Shown here: in pieces, positions 25,216 through 35,358 of the stretch | Layout of the letters: every line of letters starts with the position of its first letter | How positions within the stretch are numbered: the stretch's first letter is position 1 | Assembly (NCBI GenBank): GCA_000729835.1 | Contig: JFHB01000011.1 | Coordinates: 62,001-126,000, forward strand | From: Atkinsonella hypoxylon | Lineage: Eukaryota; Ascomycota; Sordariomycetes; Hypocreales; Clavicipitaceae | Direction: 5' to 3' | DNA: 64,000 nt | Program-made: the position numbers and the translations under genes | Notes under the pieces: model-generated | Databases searched by the model: none | Seen by the model: the letters and a program-made list of their open reading frames with translations, nothing else | Told to the model about the DNA's origin: nothing

Positions 25216-27196
25216 ATGCTCAATATGTCTGGCAATCACCTCGCTGGAAACCGCAACAGCACACCCGAGGCCAATAGCTCGTCGTCACTTCGGCCTCCAC
25301 CCTCCAGAGCTATTGGGTCTGAAAGTTCGCTCCGAGCCTCTGCTGATATGGCTGCTCTTACCAGCTCATCCTCCGCGAGTCGTATCCGCCCATCATCTGA
25401 TTTCTATGGTCAGACTCAGCAGTCCCACGGCCAGGGCAGCATAGACAATGACTCACAGGACAGAATCGCTCAGCAGTGGATTGCGGACATTGACCAATAC
25501 GAGACGACATTGGAAGAGATGGCTGCTGCCACTTTAGATCAAGACTTCAAGGATGAGCTGAGCGCTATTGAGCAATGGTTTCGAGTTCTTAGCGAAGCCG
25601 AACGCACCGCCGCACTATATGCACTGTTGCAACAAACCACACAGGTTCAAATACGATTTTTCATCCAAGTTCTCCAGCAGATGGGTAAGAATCATCCCAT
25701 GTCAGGGATGTTATCTCCAGCAAACTTCGATAAAGGTATGATAGCCCTAGCAGAAACAAAAATCGATTGCAAGTGTCGATGTTCGGATTCTAACCTCTCA
25801 CAGATCCAATGTCAAACCGTCTGAATGACGCTATGAGTAAGCTGAATGTCGAATCAGCTCGCAATTCATATTCTCGGAACTCCACCATCGGAACGAATAA
25901 ACGAAACTCGGGACTAGACCCGTCCACAATAAATGCAATGTTTCCAGATGCTGCTGCGGCAATCGCCACTGAAAAGGCGAAGTTTACTCAACAGACTGGT
26001 AACCCTCCTGCCTCGAATCGTAACTCTGCAGCTATCGAGGGTCGACACTCCATGTCAGCCACTCAGGAAGCGCGTGACTCTGGCTTGTCGAATTCTGCCT
26101 CGCCATGGGGCAACTCTGGAACCGAATTAGCAAGTGTAAAACCCAGCCCGTCACAAACTACGCCGATGGGTCAGTTTGTGCAGCCTCCACCTTCAGGAGG
26201 GCTCAGATCTCCTCTACCGCAGATTTCAAGCGGTTCGGCTATACAAAGTACCACACTTAGTGTTCCTGATAAGAACGCGTCCGAACTGCCTCTACTTTCC
26301 CCGTATCAATCCGGAAGTGGAAATTGGGCGTCTATGGTAAATACGCCTATGGCACCCACATTTCATACGGGGAGCGCAAGTGGTAACCAAGCTGATATGG
26401 TAGCCAACGCCACAGCTATGAAACTTGCAGCTCTTTCGACTGTCAACAATCGATTTGCTCTCGACGATGTTCGCAAATATCGTCGCGCTAGATCGAACGA
26501 TGCCCCGGGTACTGGCCAAGCCCAAATGTCACCTCCGAGCCAAACCGTGAATTTACCAAGCACCAACGTCGTCATGATCAATGAACATGGACAAGTTCTT
26601 AGTCGTGACCAAGTGCTGGCGATGCAAGCACAGCAAGGCTTGGGGCTGGGCGGCCAGCGGTCCCGGCCAAGTTCGCCAGGTATCGCCATACATCAAGGGC
26701 TAGGGCCGGTCTCTCACTTTACCTCACCTCAGCACAACGGGTTTCTAAGTGCCTATGATGGTTCGTCTGGTATACTGGGCAGCGGGATTCCATCTGTTAA
26801 TCTTGGGCAGCTGGGGATTGGTGGACATGAAGGATATCTGTCGGACCACTCTGACATGGTACGGGGCCGCTCACCGAGAGGTCGGAGGGGTACTTCCAAG
26901 CCGCCGGAAGATCCTACCGATCCCACTCTACTTCAGGATATTCCAAGTTGGCTACGCAGCCTTCGACTGCATAAATACACAGACAATCTAAAGGACATGA
27001 AGTGGACAGAATTGATCGAGTTAGACGATCAGGCCTTGGAAGAGCGAGGTGTCAACGCCTTGGGCGCACGAAGAAAGATGCTGAAGGTCTTTGAAACAGT
27101 CAAAGGTACGAGCATGTGATAGTAAATCGCTTGGTGTTCACTCTATGAGTCTAACCTTGGGATACAGAGGCAAAAGCCGAAGGTCGACTTGGGTGA
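25216..27196 (+). CDS. VTS1: VTS1-like SAM-domain RNA-binding protein
   Basis: Exons 25216-25735, 25804-27105 and 27168-27196 give 616 aa. Vts1/Smaug proteins bind stem-loop RNA through a C-terminal SAM domain and promote mRNA decay. An N-terminal conserved helical region spans about residues 85-165 (QQWIADIDQYETTLEEMA, ALYALLQQTTQVQIRFFIQV), followed by a long Ser/Asn/Pro/Gln-rich linker. The SAM domain is at about 547-612 (DIPSWLRSLRLHKYTDNL, LIELDDQALEERGVNALGAR). The last 29-nt exon ends EAKAEGRLG, as expected for the SAM end. Two in-frame ATGs (25216, 25225) compete for the start. Stand-alone gene; neighbours are unrelated. Confidence 0.93.
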
Positions 27197-28086
27197 CGGT
27201 CTGCCACTGTCGAGGGGCTAAACGACGCTGCCTCCAAGTCTAGCTCCGAGCATGGACTCTTGATCGATCTGCACGTACCTGTGGATATGAATGTTTTATG
27301 TGGCTGGCAATCTCGGGCGACATCTGGACGGCTGCCTGAATGCACATTATCTGCGAAATCATTAAATACTAGGGCTGGTTCTTTGTATACAGGCTGGAGC
27401 CCGTCCTTACAACCTGCATTTTGTGAGTCGTGGCGCTGCAGAAACAAGCATAGAAAAACACCTACATGTGTGAAGACAATACAAAAATTAGCGATGGAAA
27501 GCTGTCAACACCTCCGAATTCCCTAGTGGTCCAGATTAAACGATTTTTCTACTTTTTTTTTTTTCTTTTTTAACGTGAGGCGTAACTATACACAACATCG
27601 AATATATATACATTTCAAGCTCTATATGGCGGGAACCAGTGCATATCATAATTTATCTGCCATTCATCAAGGAATTTACGGAGTACACAGGGTTATTTCA
27701 ATGCATAGTTTGACTTGTTGGATCTGGCCTTCTCTGCATTGATAAGTTGGGTCTTTTTCCATTCTCCGAGACGGCGATAATCCTTTTCGCAGCCGTGAGG
27801 CCGAAGAGGCAACACAGGCAAAACTCTACTACGTTTTATATTACCCAGGACCGAGAACAGCACCCTAGTTAACTTGGTATCTCTGAAGCCTCTAGGTATC
27901 TAGCTTTTGTTACGTGCTTGGCCGAACGCATTGCGGATCTGGCTAAAAATCGTAGTTCCACAGGATGGCCTCATTATAAAGACACCTTCCCGCCAAGCTC
28001 TAGCACAAGAGGTTTGAGGTGCTCCGCTGCCTGCTCGGCAACAATTCATCCAGCATTAGTACTGCCTGTGAAGTTATTCGCGCTGA

Positions 28087-28188
28087 ATGTATTCGAAGGC
28101 TACTAAAGGTCACTCGAGGTTGTGCGCACGAGCCAGGGAGTTGTCCGGCTAAGATACCGCGTTGGAGCCGTGTCGGTTTCAAAGAGAT
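28087..28188 (+). repeat. Dispersed repeat copy 2 (matches 13111-13213)
   Basis: Same orientation as copy 1. Shared blocks include TACTAAAGGTCACTCGAG and GATACCGCGTTGGAGCCG, with mostly transition differences. It ends about 60 bp before foldback copy B, so the two may once have been one larger insertion. Confidence 0.7.
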
Positions 28189-28249
28189 AGAGGGTCAGTG
28201 GGGTCTGGTTAAATTGACGCTACAATCCCAGCAACCTCTAGATATACAA

Positions 28250-28420
28250 AGCGGTACAACCCAGTTCCTAGTGACGGCTTGTAAGAATAAATGCTCTGTG
28301 TGACAGTATACACACAGTGATAAGAACTCTACACAAGAATTACAGACTGTCATATTCCGTATATATATCGATGACAGGCTGGTCAGTGTCCCCAGAGATC
28401 GGCCTGATCGGGTTAGCGTT
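28250..28420. mobile_element. Foldback/MITE-like element, copy B
   Basis: The interior aligns with copy C at 38409-38590: GACAGT..., an AACTCTACACAAGAATT hairpin and ...ACTGTCAT are in the same order and spacing. Left end CCCAGTTCCTAGTGACGGC pairs imperfectly with the right end, which has gained a short duplication (GATCGGCCTGATCGG). The outer TAGGTACCTACC part is lost. Confidence 0.65.
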
Positions 28421-28762
28421 GTTGCCTTCAAGCACTGAAAAGCATATTAGCGGGTGCTGACGCGCACTTGTACAGTCGCAAGAACGATCCTATTGCGAGG
28501 TCCAGACCGCAACAAAAGGATATAAATATTAGATGTGTAGATATATATCAGCAAATATCCCTGAAAACTACGTTAAGTTATAGGCTATAACGCTAGAGGA
28601 GGTTTGCTCCTAGGCAGGTAGTTTTAGGGGTGTGGGGAGCGATGCGATGGCACTTGCGAAAATGCCACTAGTTAATGTGCTTTTGGCACCAAACTTTCCA
28701 ACGAAGATGCGCTTCACCTTAACCATCTAGTAGTGATTGCTGGCTGTGGCCTACAACCAAAA

Positions 28763-31700
28763 ATGAATCTCTCAAATGACCCAAACTTCGAACAGTAAGA
28801 CATACATGATAGAATTCCTAATATTTTCCGTGAACCTTCTCCCCTCTTGTTTCTTGGTTCCCTTTGTGGCTTTTTTTTCATTCTTCACTGTGAAACGTAC
28901 TAACAATCAGCTGTGTCAGCGTCGAAGAAGACGCATCTGATGCGGATTCTGATCTTGAAGAGCTCCAAGGAGACATCAATAAGTTTGATGAATCAGTCAG
29001 GGAATTCTTAGAAACCCACCGGGGAACTGATACTGCTGATGGATTGCGTGATGCGCGAGGAACAAATCGTGGAAGAGGCGCTCGAGGTCCTCGAAAAGCG
29101 GCCAAACCAAGAGGCGACATCACAGCCAGACTTTCAAAAGTGAATCATGCATTCTTGAATGGCGATTATGATCGCGCGCTGGATATTGTCTTTGAGGTGA
29201 TCAGGATCAATGCTGAAACCCACCAAGCATGGACAGCCTTGTCCTCTATATTTAGGGAGCGTGGTGAACTCGACAAAGCACTCTCAGCTATGGTGTATGC
29301 GGCGCATCTCCGGCCAAAGGATGTGTCTGGTTGGCTCAGAAGCGCATCTTTTGCGTTGGAACTTGCCGATGACGACGAATCGACCCATTTACACACGGCA
29401 CGACTCTGTTTTTCCGCTGCTCTCAGAGCTGATCGCACCAATCTTGAGGCTCGAATCGGCAAAGCTGGTGTTTGTCATCGACAAGGACACCTATCTGCTG
29501 CAATTTCAGAGTACGAATACATTCTCAAGCGGCAGCCACATAACATAGACATCATCCGAAAATTTTCAGAGGCATGTATCGACAGCAAAAATGCTTCAGT
29601 GGCCACACCATTTGCCATATCCGCCTATACGCAGTATTTTGATCACTTGGTTGACACAGGGGAATCGTCAGACAAGAACTTGCTTTGGCATGATATCGGC
29701 ATTTTGGTGGAACTCTTAGCGTCAATCGAGAGACATCATCAAGCAATTTTTGAGATTAAGCGCCGTTCCAGATGGCTTATAGGGCGTTTGTCAGAGACAT
29801 TTTGGGATGAATGGCAAGTTGACGACAGGGAATGGGATACGTCCGATGAACGCCGATTTCTTGTCCCTGGTTATGTCGCTAGCGAGAGTAATCCTATGCA
29901 GTTTGGGCTCGCTCTCCCCCTGGAGTTCCGTATACGTTTGGCCATATATCGTCTTAGACTCAGTCATCAACAAGAGGCTTTTGTATAACTTCCCTCTTTC
30001 CACATTGATCATTCCGGCAATGGAAGGCTGACAGATATTACAGAATCATTTGGGTATTTTGAATCCATGTGAGGTTTCCACAGTAACATTTGCCCGAGAA
30101 TACCCCTTTTTAGTTTATGATTTATGCGTCGAACTTATTCGAGAGGGAATTTTAGACTTGGCAACGAAGTATCTCGAGCTGCTCCGCAACCTACCTGGTG
30201 GACCGGATACTGCAATTCTACTACAGTTAGGACACTGCTATCTTGACTCCGGACACCAGGTGAAGGCTGAAGAGTGTTTCCTAGCTATACTTGAAGTGGA
30301 TAAGGACAATATTGATGCTAGAATAAAACTAGCTAGCATGTATGAGAAAGCCAAAGAAGATGAGGAGGCCTTCATTTTAGCTGCCGAAGCTTTGGCCCTA
30401 CATGGAGCCCAAGGTTGGCCAGGCCGAGGTCAATCCGCACATGATATTCGAGACGAACGTACTTCCATCCGCCTGTATCCCCAAACCTCGCGCGTACGTG
30501 TTCGGAAAAGGGTGTCTGACACAGCCGCTTCCTCAAGTAGTGGAACGGGCAAGCCAGCTGTTCCCAGAAGATATAGGCCAAAAAGACTAGTCGGCTTAGA
30601 CGAACGGCTTCAGGATGAGAAGGCTCGTGCTGTCAAGGTTTCTCGCCTACATGGTGAGGTCCGGAGATTAAAGCAGCAAATCGACAATGGCGATGAAGAA
30701 CTGAGACCAGCGTGGGAGAAAGCTTCGAAAGAGTTAATCGATGACTTCATGTCTATGAAGAGATTTTATAAATGGGACAGTTACTTACGCTTCAGGGGGA
30801 TAAATGGTCTATCCCACCTAGGATCTGCAGGCCAACCTCATACAGAGCTTTCACAGATGTATGAGCGACTGTATGGTTGTAAGTTCCCAGAGTCCCCATC
30901 GTGTACATACTGGGCATCTTGTCCAAAATACAACTGTCGATTTTTCTTGGATCTGCTCAGTCTATTAATTATATATTGTAGCGATTACCAGACAGCCGGA
31001 ACAACCAGGAGACCAAAGTGCCATGCTTCATCTTACGACACACGAGGGTATTACAGTCGATGATTGGTTGGAACTTTTCCTTGAATATGCTATTGAACAC
31101 GCCACAGCAAATCGGCGCGATGAAGCATATCGGGTCTGTGAAGCTGCCAGGGACTGTACTCTTTTTCAATCCAACGACCGTCAATTTCTGGTACATGTCG
31201 CGTGGAGCTGTAAGGCGAACCTTGTCTTATCTTTCTCTCAAGACTCAATGCTGACGAATTTTAGTGTGCGCAATTTGCACCAACGACGGTAAACGCGGCA
31301 TGGCTATTGCGCGACATTTGATGCACGATGGAGCGCATTCAGATTCTTTGCGTCTCTATACTCTGGTTTCTATTCTGTGTCAGTCGTCGCTATCATCGTA
31401 CACGTCTGGCCCGAACCAGAAGTTTATTTTGAGGCAGATTAAGTATATGGATGCCAGATACGAAACATCGGCCATGCAGCAAGGGGGCAGCAGCGAAAGT
31501 GAGCCTAAAGGTTCGGATGGGACGGGGTTCGAAATTTGTCTACTGATGCTATATGGCCATATCCTCTTCGCTTCAACCAGCTATACCAGTGCATTGGGTG
31601 AGAAGTGAACATCAATGACCAATGACGGAGCGTATGGCAGCTGACTTCGTCGTCTGTAATAGCATACTTTCACAGGGCTCACTCACTTGATCCTACTAAC

Positions 31701-32066
31701 TCCATGGTAAATCTCAGCCTGAGCTTGGCCTATACTCAATACGGTCTCAAAAGGCAATCAGATAATCGCCATCATCTTATACTGCAAGGTCAAGTCTTTC
31801 TATCTATATACGAACAGCACTCCAACGATCATCGTCCGTCCACCGCAGCAGAGCGATATTACAACGTGGGTCGCATGTTTCAACTGCTAGGGATGTTCCC
31901 ACAAAGCCAATTGTATTACGCTCGAGCTTTAGGTGTTTGCAAGCAGCATAAGGATGAGACGGAGCAAATACGCACTATGATCATGGCCAACATTGCAATA
32001 TCTCTTATAACAGTTGGTAACCTCGAGGCTGCTCGGGCTGTGATAAAAGGAAATTTGAGGCTATAG
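28763..32066 (+). CDS. sfc4: Transcription factor TFIIIC TPR subunit (Sfc4/Tfc4, tau131 homologue)
   Basis: Six exons (28763-28794, 28911-29982, 30044-30878, 30982-31209, 31265-31597, 31663-32066) give 967 aa. The TPR subunit of TFIIIC recruits TFIIIB to RNA polymerase III promoters. An acidic N-terminus (VEEDASDADSDLEELQGD) precedes TPR arrays (about 100-430 and after 780), with ALDIVFEVIRINAETHQAW, AECFLAILEVDKDNIDARI and CLLMLYGHILFASTSYTSAL. A basic hinge (RVRKRVSD, RRYRPKRLVGLDERLQDE) separates the arrays. All five junctions keep phase, and the spliced codons restore the family motifs TSALAYFHRAHSLDP and WLELFLEYAI. The short first exon (10 codons) is the least certain part. Confidence 0.92.
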
Positions 32067-32358
32067 TCTTGTATTAATTTAACGAAATTGGGAATGTTCT
32101 TCGTTACCGTACAAACTGGAAATTACCTAATTCAGCTGTGATTAGGCTGACGAGTACGAAGAATTGAGACCAGACAGCACATGAGACTTTTTGGAAGTGC
32201 ATGTGGGGCTCACGCCTAGGTCTGTGCTGATGACCACGGCATAGCGTAGTATGCTCTCCAGAGCTGTCACTGAGCAGTATGTCAGATCGCCTGGTTTCTA
32301 CCATGACATGCAACGGTTCGTGATGTCGTATGATGGATGATACCCCGTACTTTTCAGC

Positions 32359-34953
32359 ATGGTCTTTGCCGAAGCTATCCTGCATGGCGCGTTTATTCTA
32401 TTCGGGCTGCTCTTCGGGCTGGTCTCGGTATCGGCTTTTGCGACCGACGGGGCTGAAGTAGTCGCAACCGTTGGCACAAATCCTGTTGTTGTTTCTGATG
32501 CTACCCCAACTCGAGTATCGCTAGGAAACGAAGTCTGCGAAGCCCGCACGATCAACTACATCACGCATGTACTTCCACAGTCCTGCCTTACAAGTTCGTG
32601 GAAGGTCCCTTCACCTACTTCCAGTACCTCGATTACCACGCAACAGGTGAAGCTCGACGTCTCGACATCCAGCAATAGTGACGATGTTGCGAAATCGGTT
32701 TCAGCGTCTGTTCAGCATAATGCGACCGAATCCGGCATCGCCGAACCGGCCGTGACAACTTTCATGTCATTTGAGGACTGGAAAGAGATGATGTTACGTC
32801 GTGCTGGGCAAGATCCTCAAGATCTGCGTTCCCGAAAGCCAAGCCATCATCCTGCGGGCGATAGACACTCACCAGAGAATGGGTATGCTGGGCTTGGGGA
32901 GGAGGGCGAAATCTCACTCAACTTTGATCATTATGGCGACGCTGGCGAAACCAGGAAACCTCATTCTGGGCATGCAAACAGTGATGATGCTGAGCAACAG
33001 GATGTCGGCAACGCGCTGGTTCCCGAAGATGGCAAGACTGCAACAGTCCATCTGAGCAAGGATGCTGGCAAGACGTGCAAAGAGCGGTTCTCCTACTCTT
33101 CGTTTGATGCTGGCGCAACTATTCTCAAGACATCGCCTGGAGCTAAGAATGCCAAAGCGATACTGGTTGAAAACAAGGACACATACATGCTCTTGGAGTG
33201 TGATAGCAGCTCGAAATATGTGATAATCGAGCTAAGCGATGACATTTCGGTGGATACCATAGTCCTGGCGAACTTCGAATTCTTCTCTAGCATGATTCGC
33301 CATTTTCGTGTCAGTGTCAGTGACAGGTATCCTGTCAAACTTGACAAGTGGCGCGAATTGGGAATATTTGAAGCCCGTAATTCGCGAGATATTCAGCCAT
33401 TTCTTGTGGAAAACCCACAAATCTGGGCCAAATACGTCAGGATTGAATTTCTCACGCATTTCGGAAACGAATATTACTGCCCTATCTCTCTTTTACGAAT
33501 TCATGGATCTCGCATGCTCGACTCATGGAAGGAGAGCGAAACCAGCCGAGATGATGACATGGTTGTTGAAATGGACGAGATTGGGGACAGGGCTGCGGAC
33601 AATGGGACTCAGGATTCTAATTCAATCCAAGCTTCCGCTTCCGCGTCTACTACGTTGACAACAAGCGCCGCTTTCTGGAACTGGCCACTGGAAGGCAATG
33701 CATTCAGGAATTCCGCATTGACTTGTCCTGCAGCAACTTCTGCGATCGGCGACTTCTCGAGCAAATTAGCCAACTATGCGCCTATCGACGAGACTGCGTC
33801 AGCCGAAATCGACTCGATGAGCGAGCTTGTGCCCGGAAGACCGTCCTCCACTGGGACTGACTCCTCTTCATCAGTGTCTCCAGTCGCAACGTCAAACACA
33901 AGTTCTGCCAAAGCTTTGACCACAAACGCTGAATCCCATATTGAGGACCCGAATCCAAGTGGTGGAGCAGTCGCTGACACAAATTCAAAGACAAACCGCT
34001 CTGTAACAAGCGAGCGTTTGTACAATCCTTCCGTTACGTCTGCGAAGGTCTTGACGCCGGGAGGACAGACAATAAAGCCTCGCAGTAGCGGAACAGTTGG
34101 AGCTTCGCCCGCGTCGCCCACAATGCAAGAAGGTTTCTTTAATGCCATCACAAAGAGACTTCATCATGTTGAGGCAAACCTTAGTTTATCAATGAAGTAT
34201 ATTGAGGACCAATCCAAGCACGTGCAGAAGCAACAAGCAAAGATTGCGTTCTTTCTTGACGAGCTGAATAAGACGGTTCTAGCCGAACTTCACAACGTTC
34301 GCGAACAATATGATCAAATCTGGCAATCCACAGTTCTTGCTTTAGAGAGCCAGCGAGAGAGGACAGAGAGAGATATGATGGCCGTTAGTTCACGGCTGAA
34401 CCTGCTGGCGGACGAAGTCGTATTCCAAAAAAGGATGGCGATCGTTCAAGCTATAATTCTCCTATCCTGCCTTTTCCTCATAATCTTTTCTCGAGGAATA
34501 TCACTTCCCTCACTAGCGCCCTTGTTAGACCAATCATCCACATCTGCTTACTCCCCGTCAGACTTTTCTAGGCGAACAATACAGCTTGCTCAGCGAGTTG
34601 GCGAAAAACTTGAGCAGGAGAGTCACAACTGCCCTCTTTCCCTATCGATGCAGGAGGATGTACAGCTACACGAAGATGCTACGGGACATATCAGACCTCA
34701 ATTAGATCATTTCAACACTGGCTGCGAACTCCATGATATAGCGAGCTCTAGCAGCACAATCTATCAGCGCATGTCACCACCTCCTAGCTCCAGTCATTCG
34801 GATGAGCTAGAAGTGCCTGACGATGATGTTCCTGCTGCGATGAATCCTCAATATACAAGATCCCACCAGATGCCAGGAACCAGCTCGAACAACTTTCGCA
34901 AGACTTTGTCATCTCTACCTGAGCATCCGGCATCCTATAGCAACAATGCATAA
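32359..34953 (+). CDS. SLP1: SUN-like domain ER membrane protein (SLP1 homologue)
   Basis: Single exon, 864 aa. Slp1 is an ER glycoprotein that works with Emp65 to protect folding membrane or soluble proteins and belongs to the SUN-like family with mammalian SUCO. An N-terminal signal (HGAFILFGLLFGLVSVSAFA) comes first, then FMSFEDWKEMML, typical of the family. The SUN-like domain is at about 244-385 (FSYSSFDAGATILKTSPGAK, YVIIELSDDISVDTIVLANF, WAKYVRIEFLTHFGNEYYC). A Ser/Thr-rich stretch, a coiled coil at about 590-690 (HHVEANLSLSMKYIEDQSKH) and one transmembrane helix at about 694-713 (IVQAIILLSCLFLIIF) follow, with an unstructured tail. Start 293 bp after SFC4 on the same strand. Confidence 0.92.
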   Translation: MVFAEAILHGAFILFGLLFGLVSVSAFATDGAEVVATVGTNPVVVSDATPTRVSLGNEVCEARTINYITHVLPQSCLTSSWKVPSPTSSTSITTQQVKLDVSTSSNSDDVAKSVSASVQHNATESGIAEPAVTTFMSFEDWKEMMLRRAGQDPQDLRSRKPSHHPAGDRHSPENGYAGLGEEGEISLNFDHYGDAGETRKPHSGHANSDDAEQQDVGNALVPEDGKTATVHLSKDAGKTCKERFSYSSFDAGATILKTSPGAKNAKAILVENKDTYMLLECDSSSKYVIIELSDDISVDTIVLANFEFFSSMIRHFRVSVSDRYPVKLDKWRELGIFEARNSRDIQPFLVENPQIWAKYVRIEFLTHFGNEYYCPISLLRIHGSRMLDSWKESETSRDDDMVVEMDEIGDRAADNGTQDSNSIQASASASTTLTTSAAFWNWPLEGNAFRNSALTCPAATSAIGDFSSKLANYAPIDETASAEIDSMSELVPGRPSSTGTDSSSSVSPVATSNTSSAKALTTNAESHIEDPNPSGGAVADTNSKTNRSVTSERLYNPSVTSAKVLTPGGQTIKPRSSGTVGASPASPTMQEGFFNAITKRLHHVEANLSLSMKYIEDQSKHVQKQQAKIAFFLDELNKTVLAELHNVREQYDQIWQSTVLALESQRERTERDMMAVSSRLNLLADEVVFQKRMAIVQAIILLSCLFLIIFSRGISLPSLAPLLDQSSTSAYSPSDFSRRTIQLAQRVGEKLEQESHNCPLSLSMQEDVQLHEDATGHIRPQLDHFNTGCELHDIASSSSTIYQRMSPPPSSSHSDELEVPDDDVPAAMNPQYTRSHQMPGTSSNNFRKTLSSLPEHPASYSNNA

Positions 34954-35358
34954 GCGATTGCATCGCAGGGTTTCTCGAAGACTTTTTTCTCCGTGGTGAT
35001 GGGGCTGTCGACAACAAGGCTGATTGTGAGACTGGAAAATGCTTTTTACACAGCGAGAAGTTTTCACGCACATCAAACTCTATCGATATCCAGGCCTCTC
35101 TGCATGATATAGCAATAGATCGTGGCAGGTTAAGCAGTGTATTTCAATTATACCTACCTAGTCCGTAGGTAGTCAATGAACCCTTCTATTTCGACCATCC
35201 ACTTCCCCACCACCCCTTTCCTGTCACCTGTGTCGCGCCAGAGCGGCGATTAAAGCAAGTGATATGAATTAGCTATTCGAAGACAGGCCGAGTTGTGCAA
35301 GGTTTCTTAGAAATGGCAAGAGCAAATTCGAGAGAATATTGTGTATACAGGAGGGAAT
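34954..35358. other. Intergenic, between convergent genes
   Basis: Contains an inverted CCTACCTAG...GTAGGTAG motif near 35150-35172. Nothing else recognised. Confidence 0.55.

Larger units (their letters stand above)
27197..28762. other. Intergenic with two repeat types
   Basis: Contains the second copy of the dispersed repeat (28087-28188) and foldback copy B (28250-28420), plus a T-run near 27550. No gene recognised. Confidence 0.6.
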
